DNA from: Eriocheir sinensis
Taxonomy: Eukaryota > Arthropoda > Malacostraca > Decapoda > Varunidae
DNA length: 64,000 nt
NCBI RefSeq assembly: GCF_024679095.1
Contig: NW_026110518.1
Location: 310,001-374,000, forward strand
Direction: 5' to 3'
This document shows positions 36,226 through 47,744 of this stretch, piece after piece. The first letter of the stretch is position 1. Every line of letters starts with the position of its first letter. Both the position numbers and the translations under genes were made by a program. Under the pieces are notes generated by a model. That model did not search any database, was not told where the DNA came from, and was given only the letters and a program-made list of their open reading frames with translations.

Positions 36226-37155
36226 TACATAGAATAATGTAAAATCTTATCAAAATAAGTACGCAGAATATCAATAAAATAATTTAAATTTGTATGAAAA
36301 ATAAGATGCAAAATACCCATGAGATAAAGCATATTTTTAAAAAATACATATACAAAATAGACATAGAATAATTAAATTTGTATTAAACTTAATAGTCAAA
36401 ATGCACACATAGAATAAGGTAAATTGGTATTGAAAAAAAAACGCAAACTACAAATAAAACAGTGTAAATTTGTTTCAAAATTTATATACGAATTCACATA
36501 AAATAACGTAGATTCTATATAAATATATACAAAATACACATGAAATTATGTAAATACGCATAGAAATATATATATAAAATACATATTATGTAATGTAAAT
36601 TGTGTCAAAATAAATAAACAAAATATCATGAAAAGAATGTGTATTTGTATGAAATAAATAATAGATAATAAATTTGTATGAAATATATATGCAAGATACA
36701 CATTAAATAATGTAATATGTATAAAAATATATATAAAAAAACAAATAGAGTAATGTAAATCGTATCAAAATAAATACACCGAATATTAATAAAATAATGT
36801 AAATTTGTATGAAAATAAATATGCAAAATTCATCAAATAGCGCATTTCTTATAAAATATATATAGCAAATACACATAAAATATTTAAATTTGTATTGAAA
36901 TAAATATACAAATGCACATACAATAAGGTAAACTTCTATTGAAAGAGATATGCAAAATACATGTAAAACAATGTAAATTTGTTTCAAAATATATACGAAT
37001 ACACATAAAATAACGTAGATTTCTATAAAATATATATACAAAATACACATAAAATTAGGTAAATACGTATAAAAAATGTAAACAATATACACATAAAATA
37101 ATATAAATTGAAACAAAATAAATAAACAAAATACCAATAAAAGAATGTGTATTTG
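36226..37155 (+). repeat. Satellite block, forward
   Basis: A 0.93-kb forward block. Several monomers here have single-base deletions, so it looks more decayed than the others. Confidence 0.82.
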
Positions 37156-38426
37156 TTCTGTGTATTTTGTACATAGTTTTATACAAATTTACGATATTTT
37201 TGTGTATTTTGTATATTTATATTTATACAATACACATTCTTTTTACTGGTATTTTGTTTATTTATTTTGATACGATTTTTATGTGTATTTTGTATTCATT
37301 TTTTACGTATTTACTTCATTTTATGTGTATTTTGTATATATTTTATTGAAATCAACGTTATTTTATGTATTCGTATATATTTTGAAACAAATTTACATTG
37401 TTTTATATGTATTTTGCATATCTATTTCAATACAAATTTACCTTACAGTATGTCCATTTTTATATTTATTTTAATACAAATTTTAATATTTTATGTGTTT
37501 TTGGTATATATATTTTATAAAAATGCTTTATTTTATGGCTATTTGCATCTTTATTTTCATACAAATTTACATTATTTAATTAATATTCTGTGTATTTATT
37601 TTGATACGATTTTACATTATTCTATTTGTGTTTTGTAGATGTTTTTTATATGACATTTAAATTATTTAATTAGTATTTTGTATATATATTTGATACAAAT
37701 TTACGTTATTTTAAGTGTATATGTTTATATATTTTCATTCAATTTCCATTATTTTATGTGTATTTTTTTATATATTTCAATACAAATTTACCTAATTTTA
37801 TGGTTATTTTGTATATTTATTTTCATACAAATTTAAATTATTTTTGTGTATTTTTGTATAGTTTTATACAAACTTAGGTTATTTTATGAGTATTTTGTAT
37901 AACTATTTTCAGACAAATACACATTCTTTTATTGATATTTTGTTTATTTATTTTGACGAGAATTTAAACTATTTAATGTGTATTTTGTATACATATTTTT
38001 ATACGTATTTACATCATTTCATGTGTATTTTGTATATATATTTCTATAGAAATCTACGTTAAATTATGTGTATTCGTATATAGATTTATAAACAAATTTA
38101 CACTTATATTTGTATTTTGCATATTTTTTCAATACAAATTTACCTTATTGTATATTCATTTTGTATATTAATTTTAATACAAATTTAATTATTCTATATG
38201 TATTTTTGTATATGTATTTTTATAAAAATATGCTTTATTTTATGGGTATTTTGCATCTTTATTTTCATACAAATTTACGTTATTTTATTGATATTCTGCT
38301 CATTCATTTTGATATGATTTGACATTATTCTATGTGTATTTTGTATATATTTTTTATAAAAATTTTATTTATTTTTTTTGTTTTTTTTTATATATATTTA
38401 CACAAATTTAAAATATTTTTTGTGTT

Positions 38427-38671
<245 letters not shown>

Positions 38672-39337
38672 ACTGTTCCATGTGTTTATTTTGAATATCT
38701 ATTCATAAACTCAAATTATTTATATGTATTTTTGTATATATTTCAATACAAATTTTAGTTATGTTATGTGTATTTTGTAAATCTATTTTCACTCAAATAT
38801 ATATTATTTTATTGGTATTTTGTTGATTTATATTGATACGAGTTTACTTTATTTTATTTGTACTTTTTATATATATTTTTATACGCATTTACATTATTTA
38901 ATTTTTATTTTGAATATATAATTTTATACAAATTCATGGTATTTTATGTGTATTTGTATATATATTTTCATATAAATATACATTATTTTATGTTTATTTT
39001 GTACATATATTTAATTACAAATTTAAGTTATTTTATGTTTATTTTGTATGTGTATTTTGTACATTTATATTTATACACGTTTACTCACACAAATATATAT
39101 TATTTTATTAGTATTTTGTTTATTTATTTTCATAAGAATTACATGATTATATGTGTATTTTGTACATTTTTTATAATTATTTAAATTATTTAATGTGTAT
39201 TTTGTTTATATATTTTCATAGAAATTTACGTTATTATATGTGTATTTTTATAAATATTTGATACAAATTACTTTTATTTCATGTATTTTGTATATATATA
39301 TATCAACTTCAACTTAGCTTATTTTGTGTGTATTTTG

Positions 39338-39533
<196 letters not shown>

Positions 39534-39797
39534 GAAATCTACTTTATTTTATGTGTATTGTTACATATATCTTTAAACTAATTTTGTTGTTTTATATGTA
39601 CAATTGTTATAGTAGGATATCAATATTATTATTATTATTTAATATCACACAATTAGGCATACTGTTATCAATGGAAAAACCCCGGCAAGATAGATCACGC
39701 CACCTTATAAGATATCAAAATCCCGTCGTATTTGCAATCTCAGTTTTGTACGCCCAGCACTCCGATGTGGAGGTCACTGCTGTTATACGTGACCAAT

Positions 39798-39962
39798 TGT
39801 AACAATTGTTTCCAACCTGTCTCTCCTTCACGAGAGTCCGACTGACACACAACGACAGTCGCGCTCTCGCTCCATCCTTCTTGTACATAAGGCTACGAAT
39901 ATAATTCGCCTGAGGCGAAGTCTTAATCAACGCCTTCAAACGCCTTCGACAAGCCCGTTACA
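39798..39962 (+). mobile_element. Putative short LTR (165 bp)
   Basis: The segment starts TGTAAC and ends GTTACA, an inverted pair of the kind that bounds LTRs, and it stands two bases before a primer-binding site. The 3' boundary is well supported by that site and by the inverted relative at 42719. The 5' boundary at 39798 is chosen only for the matching hexamer and could lie farther left. No second direct copy is present in the window. Confidence 0.55.
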
Positions 39963-39964
39963 TT

Positions 39965-39989
39965 TGGTGGCAGCGGTGGATTCGAACCC
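39965..39989 (+). promoter_or_regulatory. Primer-binding site, tRNA-Leu type
   Basis: TGGTGGCAGCGGTGG followed by ATTCGAACCC is complementary to the 3' end of a metazoan tRNA-Leu (acceptor stem, CCA and T-arm), with one G missing. A tRNA would prime minus-strand DNA synthesis here, directly after an LTR. Confidence 0.78.
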
Positions 39990-40099
39990 GCCTCGAAGAC
40001 TGATGCCAGCGTTGATCCTAGAATCCCATCCACAGGTAAAGCAAACCTGCTGAGCATAAAAAGAAATCTCGAAAGGGACGTACTTTTTCGTAATGACTG

Positions 40100-40339
40100 T
40101 TAGCGATACTCCTTGAGATTGCCCCAAAGTGGTGCCATCCGCCTATCACATTCAGGTCGTTCTGCCGGAGCGGCAATTTTTCCCCACTCGCTTGTCGTGT
40201 CAGCGACCTGGCGAGAGTCGGATATGACGTTGACTGTAACACCTGTGTCAACCGCTAAGGTGGGTGAAGTGTTGCCCACCTTGCAGGAGGCAGTGCTTGT
40301 CCGTCCCAAAGGCGTAATGGCAGGTGAATTGCTCCCCAA
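40100..40339 (-). pseudogene. Retropepsin-like fragment of an LTR retroelement
   Basis: The minus frame has SPTLAVDTGVTVNVISDS, with the aspartic-protease triad D-T-G at 40249-40241 followed by the hydrophobic VNVIS expected after it. Family members usually have A or S after DTG; here it is V. The open frame is 79 residues, shorter than a complete retropepsin (about 100 residues), and no gag, RT or flap region could be joined to it. It is oriented like the inverted LTR end at 42719, so gag and protease of that minus-strand element would have lain between them. This is inference from one motif and its position. Confidence 0.5.
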
Positions 40340-42118
40340 TTAGTATTTTTATCGGGACGCTTGGATGTACGCCTCAGGGCTGTCCACGAAGTCCTTTTTA
40401 ACTGAGAAGAGGTGGTTTACTGTCCGCTGAGGTTGCGCCCTGTACCTCCTTGGCCTTTTGTACTGCAGAACAACTTTGTCTGAATCTGGCAATACCGTAG
40501 ATGCTGGCGAAGCAGCCTTCCGCGCCGATGGTTTAGCCTAGGGTTCCTGTGTGATGAATGATGCCCGCCCTGTAGCTCCTGACCTCCTATCTGAGCCCCG
40601 TCTCAGTGTGTTGATTCCCTACGTTTTACTTGAAAATACAAAGATATTTCGAATGTCACATTTAGCACAAAAAACTACAGGTGAGAAGAGACCTTACTTT
40701 GGAGCCTGTAATACCATGACCAGTGCGAGGGGATGCCGGTGAGGTGTCCTTGAACCTTGAGTGGAGTTGTGGTATGCAGACGAACCCGAGGTGAACGAAG
40801 TCATGACCTGTGATCGATAAATAATGGGTGCCTGAACATAAGATTACTTAGTAAATTCTGGTTGTGGTATCGTGTTCAATTACTCTTGCTGAGGCAGGCC
40901 AACTGTTGAGAAAATTGTCATAGAGTTTAGCGAGAGTATCTTTGGTCATACTATGGGTATAAATCGACTTTACCAAAAAGGAGCATATTGATAGCTTTAA
41001 ATATGAACCAATAAACGGAACGATAGGAATGAATGATTTGCACATTGAAAACCCTAAAGGCAAGAAAAAGGGCGAGCAAGGTGCCTATATAGACCAAGCG
41101 GAAGAGATTAAGTTATAATGGAATGCCTAATGATATGGGGTATATATAGAAGAACTATATAAACAAAAGTAGGTATGTTAAGTGAAGTATGCAATAAACT
41201 CACATTTTCTCTCGAGCTTGGTGAAAAGAAAACAGAGCAGGGCACACATTGAAGAATTAAAATTTGATCAGGGGAACTCACACTATATAAATAGACTCTC
41301 GCTATGCGACAACTAAGAAGAAATCAATATCGTATGCGAATAGACGTTACTCTCCACAGTACCAATTTGATTAACGATGTGGAACTGAAATAAAAAATAT
41401 CCCGTGCCTCTGCACGGATAATGAAAATAAACGAGTCAGCAAATTTGGACAGAATAGATATCCACAAGCCACAAGATTAATCAGTTAGTGTAATGGAAGG
41501 GCGACGGCGCGATTACCCTAGGTGACGTGCAGTCGTTATGGCGCGTCAGAAACCTCAACCCGCAGCCACAGCGGCGTGAAGGTGAGGAATGGGCCTGACA
41601 TCGGAGGACTCGCAATGCGGTTGAAAACTGCTGACCTTGTGAAATGAGCAGCCGCGGTGCGCCAGCTGAGCCTGGTACACAGCCGCCAGACGTATGATGG
41701 CCCATCGCCTTGTTATAGGAAGAGATGGGCGGCGGTGGCAGACAAGACGGCTTGCGTTGCCTCGAGAAGACGCCTTGAGAGACATGGTGGTAAAGGTTTC
41801 AGCTTGCAGTCACCAGGGATTGTCACCCAGGTACCCTTGCTGACTGTTTGCCGGAAGAGGTTTTACGGGCCGATGCTCCCGGCGGCAGCGGCGAACTCGC
41901 AGCTGTGGGCGAGGGCGTGGGGGTGGGGTCGGCGGGCGTGCCCCTCCTGTGCAGGTGAATACACTCTGCCGTATCGTGGAGTGGCTTGCAGGGTGCAGCA
42001 GTGCTGGCGGCGGGGGCGAAGCATAGATTGTGGCCCTCGCTATCGGCTGCGCCAGGCCTGTGGGTGTGCTCAACGCAAACTGACGCCTGTAGAGTTGCTT
42101 AAACTGGTGCTCGAAACG
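40340..42118. other. Unassigned GC-richer interior of a decayed LTR element
   Basis: About 1.8 kb without a recognisable domain. Its place between the protease motif and the inverted LTR end suggests degraded gag and leader sequence on the minus strand. I could not find a zinc knuckle or capsid motif. A plus-strand open frame at 41657-42127 is C- and R-rich without domain features. Confidence 0.4.
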
Positions 42119-42620
42119 TGGGCTTGACGCCTGTAGAGTTAGCGAAGCTGGTGTGCTCGAAGGCTTGTAGATGGCGCGTTAAGGTTGCACATGGGTGGCG
42201 ACTTGTGGTCTTGTGGCTGGCGCCGTGTGGTTTGCACGGCGGGTGAGCGCAGCAGATGCTTGTGGCGCTTCGCCGCCAGGTTGCACGAAGGTGGCGACAG
42301 GGAATGTATGGCGCGCCATGTGAGTTGCGCATGGGTGGCGACTTGGGAGATGCTTATGGCTGGCTGTGTTGCTACGTGGTGGCGACTGTGAATGCTGTAG
42401 CTGGCGCGCTGGGTGCGCTTCGGTGGCTTTAGGAGATGCTTATGGCTGGCAGCAGGTTGCACATGAGAAGCGACTTGGGAATTCGCGCAAGCGTGGCGCC
42501 TTAAGGGTGTGCACGTAGGTGGCGACAGCGAGATGCCGCGGACGCTGGTGCGTTGCCGCAATGACGGTGCGTTGCCGCGGACGGCTGGTGCGTTGCCGCG
42601 GACGGCGATTACGTTGACTC
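42119..42620. repeat. GC-rich degenerate minisatellite
   Basis: Short phrases recur many times: GGTTGCACATGGGTGGCGAC, GGAGATGCTTATGGCTGGC and GCGTTGCCGCGGACGG. Just upstream, a phrase starting GCCTGTAGAGTT and continuing to GGTGCTCGAA occurs twice (42086 and 42130). The unit is irregular, so no fixed period can be given by eye. Confidence 0.7.
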
Positions 42621-42696
42621 CTTCTTCCCTTGTACGCCTGTCCCCGGAGTTTGTTGGTGAGTTCTCGTGGCTTGGAGAACAGGGTGGCGGCGCAGG

Positions 42697-42796
42697 GGTG
42701 ACTGCTGCCAGCCAAATGTAACGCGGGCTTGTCGGGGGCGTTTAAAGGTGTTGAAGATTAGACTTCAGCACATGGGTGGAATTATTTCATAGCCAT
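42697..42796 (-). mobile_element. Inverted LTR end with decayed primer-binding site
   Basis: The plus-strand sequence from 42719, TGTAACGCGGGCTTGTCG, then GGCGTTTAAAGG and GAATTATTTCATAGCC, is a diverged reverse complement of the LTR end at 39885-39962. Just left, CTGCTGCCAGCCAAA (42704-42718) is the inverted, mutated counterpart of the primer site at 39965. The two LTR ends therefore face each other about 2.7 kb apart. Confidence 0.72.
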
Positions 42797-43431
42797 CGCC
42801 ATAAACCCTGTAACCCAACGCGATCGTGTATCGAGGCCGACGCATACAGGGATGGTCAATCCATCGCCTCTGTCAACTGTAATCACCCTCAGGGTGGAAA
42901 ATGACCAACCACCGGACGCTCAGGGGCTGCCACCATGGTGTCCCCTCTTACGGTCAAACCACGAAACCCATTGCAGACTTAGCGGACAATGACAGCAGTC
43001 GTGGGGTCCTCCATATTCGTTCGGATCGTGCTGCAAAACATTAAAATCGTTTGCCTAACGCTTACTCCGGCGGGCTGTGGTGTGTATCGACGGGTTTCAC
43101 TCACGTACACCCGCGTGACGGTGGAGGTAACTCGTGACAGTCAAGGAGGGAGGCATAGCAGTAGGCATTAGGTAATAAACATAAGTCTGGATCCCCTGTA
43201 TCCTTAAAAACACGGTGTTAGCAATTATGCCAGTGTTCAGTTTAACCAACCGTGGGAAAATGGTACCTTCCCGGAACCAGCTGAATACCCTTCAGCCCAA
43301 GTCTCAAGGCATAACCTCGGCGTGTCAGGATACTCACAAATAAGACACAGCTAATTTAGAGGCGTTCTAAAAGTTGCATATTCCGAAATTAAGCCAACCT
43401 TGGTCATTCAGAATATATATCGGGGCGCGCT
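42797..43431. other. Unassigned, possibly the rest of the inverted LTR
   Basis: Some weak similarity to the reverse complement of 39800-39880 continues for a few tens of bases, then nothing recognisable up to the (TA)n tract. No coding motif seen. Confidence 0.35.
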
Positions 43432-43432
43432 A

Positions 43433-43463
43433 TATATATATATATATATATATATAGTGTAGA

Positions 43464-43504
<41 letters not shown>
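43433..43504. repeat. (TA)n tract abutting pol
   Basis: Two TA runs separated by GTGTAGAGTA (about 43456-43466). The pol remnant starts directly after the tract, which may have replaced upstream pol or gag sequence. Confidence 0.9.
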
Positions 43505-43507
<3 letters not shown>

Positions 43508-44180
43508 GCATACAAAGCTCCCCACAATCCAAAGAGAAGTAGTACAGGAGCTTATATCTGATATGTTAGAACAAGGTGTCATCAAAGAATCATACTCAAC
43601 GTGGAATTCTCCCTGTTTCTGGTTCCCAAGAAAAGACGGTTCTACTGCCGTCCTGTGATAGATTTCCGGCGCGTAAACAACGCGACCGTGGATGACCATT
43701 TCTCTTCCCGTTCAGAGAGATCTTTTGATGTGTCTCGGTAGAGGAAATAAAGTCTTTTTCGAGTTCAGACTCGTCAGTGGCTACTGGCAACTGCCCGCCT
43801 AGGTCCCCCGAGTCCCGTGAAATAACGGCTTTCAGCACGTACTTCATGGCCACTATGAGTGGACGAGGATGCCGTTCGGGCAAGCAAAGGAGCAACCTTT
43901 GACTCTTCCAAAGGATAATGAATAGTATTTTTGGGGACTTGCTGGGCTACTCTGTCTATGTGTGTATTTAGACGACATCATCATAGCAAGTAAAGACGTG
44001 CATGCACACATGGAAACACTAAAAGCAATCCAAGGCTACAGACTTCAAGAGGTAGGGTTAAAGCTCAAAAATCACCAAAATGTGAACGAATTCTTAAAGC
44101 CTCCGGATCAAGTTCTTGGGGCATACTCGTGACGAATTCGGCATCCACACAGTGGACGACAAAATAAAAGCCATTGCCTG
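43505..44180 (+). pseudogene. Ty3/Gypsy reverse transcriptase remnant
   Basis: This is the RT region of a Gypsy-type LTR retrotransposon, which would copy element RNA into DNA. Visible pieces are EQGVIKESYSTWNSP (about 43571), a typical N-terminal RT phrase, then a shifted frame with PVIDFRRVNNATVDD, and the catalytic YLDD at 43965-43976 followed by IIIASKD. At least four frame changes and stops separate these pieces, and the fingers region left of 43505 is cut off by the (TA)n tract. The copy is dead. The order RT, RNase H, integrase, env continues to the right on the same strand. Confidence 0.85.
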
Positions 44181-44700
44181 AGTTCCCTCAACCAACGTTC
44201 GAGCAGACAAGGTACGGTCTTTCTTGTAGGGTACTACAGGCCTTTCATAAAGGACTTCGCAGCACGCGCGAGAGTCCCCTAACCCACCCAACGGTATTAA
44301 AGAAAGACGTACCATTTCAGTGGCTCCCAGCTCAACAAACGAGCTTTGAGGATTTAAAGAAAGCGCTTACACAGGCTCCGGTCCTTGTCCTTCAGGATTT
44401 CAAGGACCCCTTTCAGCTTTGTACCGACCCTTCGACCAGTGGACTAGGAGCCGCTTCCTTATGCAAACAGATAAGGCCTGGCAAAAAACATGTGGGTTAG
44501 CGTTTGCCAGTCGAGTCCTAACGGCTCCTGAAAAGAAATATTCTGTTACCCACTTAGAGGCGCTTGCCATTGTATGGGCTTTGAAGCATTTTCGAGACAT
44601 AGTGATGGGGTACAAAATTGTGATGTACACGGACCACGCACATCATTGCCATCGGACCGATCGACCACGCGTCATCACTGATCTTTTTTAAGGGAAAAAA
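44181..44700 (+). pseudogene. Gypsy-type RNase H remnant
   Basis: The frame at 44174-44500 gives a connection region with VPFQWLPAQQTSFEDLKKAL and then the RNase H opening DPFQLCTDPSTSGLG, with the first catalytic D in the CTD context. A frame change follows, giving CGLAFASRVLTAPEKKY, THLEALAIVWALKHFR with the catalytic E, and YTDH with the next D at about 44630. The domain order and these residues are as in chromoviral and errantiviral RNase H. Stops and the frame change near 44455 make it non-functional. The segment 44700-45080 is degraded linker with no clear motif. Confidence 0.85.
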
Positions 44701-45080
44701 CCCTACACGGTCGTCTGGCAAGATGGTTCTTAACGATCTAAGCATATTGCCAATCCGGAAATAAAATATATCACCGGTAAAAACAAATGTGGTCGCAGAT
44801 GCCTTATCACGAAATATTCCAATAGATGCGATTAACAACCTAAAGGTCATCATCCACAACTTCACTTCACCTGAGCTACACACTGCTCAGCGAGAACACC
44901 CTCAGGTGGAAGAGGGGTAATTTTACGCCCCAGATTCGGGAGACGAACAAACCTTCCAGAATTGCCAGTTCCTTTTCACAAGTTTTCCTATCAAAGGATA
45001 TCAACCTCCTTTGTAGATCAGGCGGCCAACCAAACCAGTACCCTATAGAACAACTGGTCATCCCAGACAAATACGTCCCC

Positions 45081-46181
45081 AAGTGACGCTTAAACTGGTC
45101 CATGACACACCATTGCGGGTCACCCAGGAAGGACAAGACACTGTCTGTCACCAGACATAAATACTATTGGCCCACATTACGGGTTGATGTAGAAAATATG
45201 TCGCACAATGCGTCGTTTGCTAGCACAAAGTTGTCGAAGAATAGCCCCACCTGTTGCAATACCCAGTACCAGAGCGCCATGGGATGTTGTTAATGAACTT
45301 ACTACAGCTCCCCAGAGCCAACATGGCTCGCGCTACTTGATGGTGGCCGTCGACCAGTTCTCGTTCTAGTTCTAGCGCCTCTCAGGGCGAACAGCCACAC
45401 GCGTGGCCAGCCTCGTGACTCCCCGTGTTGTGTCCCGTCTCCTCGAATTCTTCTAGGTGACAATGGTACCGAGTTTAGAAACACGGTATTGGGCGAAATA
45501 TGCACTCAGTTTAACAAAAAAGCAATCCTTCATCACAGCTTACCACCCTAATGCTAATGGGTTGGCGGAGAGGGCAAATCGGAAAATCTTACAGGTCCTC
45601 AGACCTATCGTGAATGATCTTCACGATAACTGGGAAATTGGCTATCACAAATAGCCGCTTCCATAAATACGTCTGTAAACGATTCTACGGGAAAATCTCC
45701 CTACTACATCTTATATGGGGTGGAAAAACGTCTTCCGTACGACCTCCTAACAAAACCACACCAATCTTTCTATAACACTGATAAGTACGCGCAACAGCAG
45801 ATGCATATTTTTTTTTCTAAAATGCACTCAGAGGTGAGGAGTAAGTTAAAAGCTACGAAGGCTGAAATGATGTCAAACCAACACAAAAGGGTCGTCCTGG
45901 TGGAAATAAAAGAGGATGACACAGTAATGATTAAGCAAGCAGAAAGGAATTCAAAACTGGGGGCTAAATTTGTGTGTCCTTACCGAGTTGTTCGGGATGT
46001 CAGGGGAAATAGGTTCGAGGTTCTTGAACCAAATAGTGGAGTCAGTCGAGAAGTTCACAGTGATCGTCTGAAAGTAATTACCTCGCCCTTGGATCTTGAC
46101 ATTGGTGATTCCCCTTCAGAATCAAATGTTCAACAAGATAATCCCAACACCCATAGCTATAACTTGAGACCACGAGTTTAA
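45081..46181 (+). pseudogene. Gypsy-type integrase remnant, with open C-terminal part
   Basis: The zinc-binding N-terminus is degraded around 45095-45250, with HKYYWPTL still legible. The catalytic core shows the first D in RYLMVAVDQFS (about 45333-45365), the second D in LLGDNGTEF (about 45450) and the glutamate in YHPNANGLAERANRK (about 45540). These lie in different frames. From 45720 to 46181 there is one open frame of 153 residues: LLTKPHQSFYNTD, a basic linker, a chromodomain-free C-terminal fold with DDTVMIKQAERNSKLG, and the terminal SYNLRPRV. YNLRPR at the end of pol is characteristic of this group. Env begins 28 bp after the stop. Confidence 0.87.
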
Positions 46182-46208
46182 ATACTTCATTCCCACCACT
46201 TTCATATC

Positions 46209-47130
46209 ATGATGTTGCGTTTTCTGATCATCTTGTTGTACCTCGGCTCCCTACTTGCAACGACACCCATCCACCTGTAGCCTGGCACCCTCACGGCACA
46301 CATGGGAGAGGTCTTCCTCATAGAAGATGTGCTCCTCGTGAAATACCCATATACTTCTTTGACCAACACCACAGACACAGTCAGGGTAGTCTCAGAAAAA
46401 AACTACTCGGCATGGCAGACACCATACGGGCAACCAGGACTAGGAAGTCAAAGGCACCTTCTAGTACTCACTCTCTGGATCTTTTTCAACTACTGGAGGA
46501 TAGGATTCTGTTCTTACGGGGAAAGGTAGATGACGTAGACAAGGACTATGGCTTTCACTCAGTTCACTCTCGGGTAAAGAGGGGGCTGCGCAACATCGTT
46601 GGGTCCGCCTCAAAGTTCCTATTCAGTACGGCAACCGACGAGGACGTGCGCGATTTGCGGGGTCACTACAATCGTGTACTTTCATTTGCTGCCCAGAATC
46701 GCAGAGTAATCAACGCCAATTGTAAAAAACTTGCGCGATTGCATACTCACATTGAGGAACTGCTAGAGCAAACGAATAAGATGGCAGAAGTTGTCAACAT
46801 AGTTGTCAAGCAGATAGACCAGGTAAATCAGTTTCTCCTCCTAGATCAAGCCTTGCATGTACTGGACAACGTCATTGAATCTGTCACTACGGCGAATCAG
46901 CAGGTTATTAGCAACATGGTTGATGCGGCGCACGGTAGAGTCACACCTGCCTTGTTTCCTCTACACGATTTGATAACGACTATCCATATCGGGTATCAAG
47001 ATTATAGTCTCAAGCCAATGTACAACCCAGACATGAGTCAATATTTTTACCCTTGGATTGAGTCCAGCCTCACGTCCGATGCCATAATTATTCATGTTCC
47101 GTTCCAGACGGCAGATGTGTTTGAGGCACA
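46209..47130 (+). pseudogene. env: env-like gene, N-terminal part (baculovirus F / errantivirus Env type)
   Basis: The likely start is the double ATG at 46209-46214, followed by a hydrophobic signal-peptide-like segment and a premature TAG at 46278. The frame then continues from 46302 and shifts near 46430-46480 into the frame open to 47311. Family features are a basic furin-like site RVKR (46571-46582) followed by a G-rich, fusion-peptide-like stretch, and a long helical region with heptad-like spacing (about 46700-46930) as in class I fusion proteins. In related proteins this region mediates membrane fusion; here it is disabled by the stop, the frameshift and a LINE inserted at 47130. The last 60 residues of the open frame (47131-47311) belong to the LINE. 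The assignment is by motif order and by position after an integrase ending YNLRPR. Confidence 0.8.
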
Positions 47131-47624
47131 TCTGCTGGATCTGGTATTAGTAAGCGACCCCGACCTCATTCGCGACTGTGAAGTTGGTGAAAAAATTAAC
47201 GGTTGCGATCACCACTTAATCCGTTTCAATGTCAACATAAGTCACAAACTCGTAGACAATCCGTCAGTGATACCAGACTACAAAAAAAGCAAATTTCAAC
47301 CTAGCCCGTGAGCTACTTCCCTCTGCGACCTGGGACCAACTTCACCTAACCGACAATACAATCGACAACGTGTGGAACAACTTCAAAGATAAGCTTTTGG
47401 GAGTAGAAAAGGCTACAGTGCCGACGAAACCCAGGCGAGTAAATGGTGCCGTAGATCCACCGTGGATGACCAGAGAAATAAAAAGGGCGGTAAACTTAAA
47501 AAAAAGGAATTATAACCTAATGAAAGAGAATGACACGGCCGAAGCCCGTACTCAGTACCACAACAGCCTCAGAGCTTGTCGCACCCTTATTCGGAGTAGT
47601 AAACGCAACTACGAAAACAAATAG
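47131..47624 (+). pseudogene. LINE endonuclease C-terminus and linker
   Basis: The first part gives LLDLVLVSDPDLIRDCEVG and NGCDHHLIRFNV, the C-terminus of an APE-type endonuclease; the usual SDH catalytic end reads CDH here. A frameshift near 47290 moves to a linker with TKPRRVNGAVDPPWMT, KKRNYNLMKEN and RTLIRSSKRNYENK, which stops at a TAG (47622). The same linker resumes after the stop, so a single substitution ended the frame. The endonuclease part is open in frame with env by chance. Confidence 0.83.
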
Positions 47625-47744
47625 CGTGACATCAAGACAAACTCAAAAAAATTCTTCACATACATCAGATCGAAAAAGAAAGTAAAATCCAATATTGGTC
47701 CCCTGACAGACGAGACTGGAGCTGCAACTCAGGACAGTAAACAG

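Noticed and set aside
39965..39989. A tRNA gene (the GATTCGAACC phrase)
   Set aside because: Only the complement of the 3' end of tRNA-Leu is present, with no cloverleaf upstream; its place after an LTR end makes it a primer-binding site.
41657..42127. 156-codon plus-strand open frame in GC-rich DNA
   Set aside because: Cys/Arg/Trp-rich without domain, overlapping opposite-strand frames of equal length; high GC alone keeps frames open.
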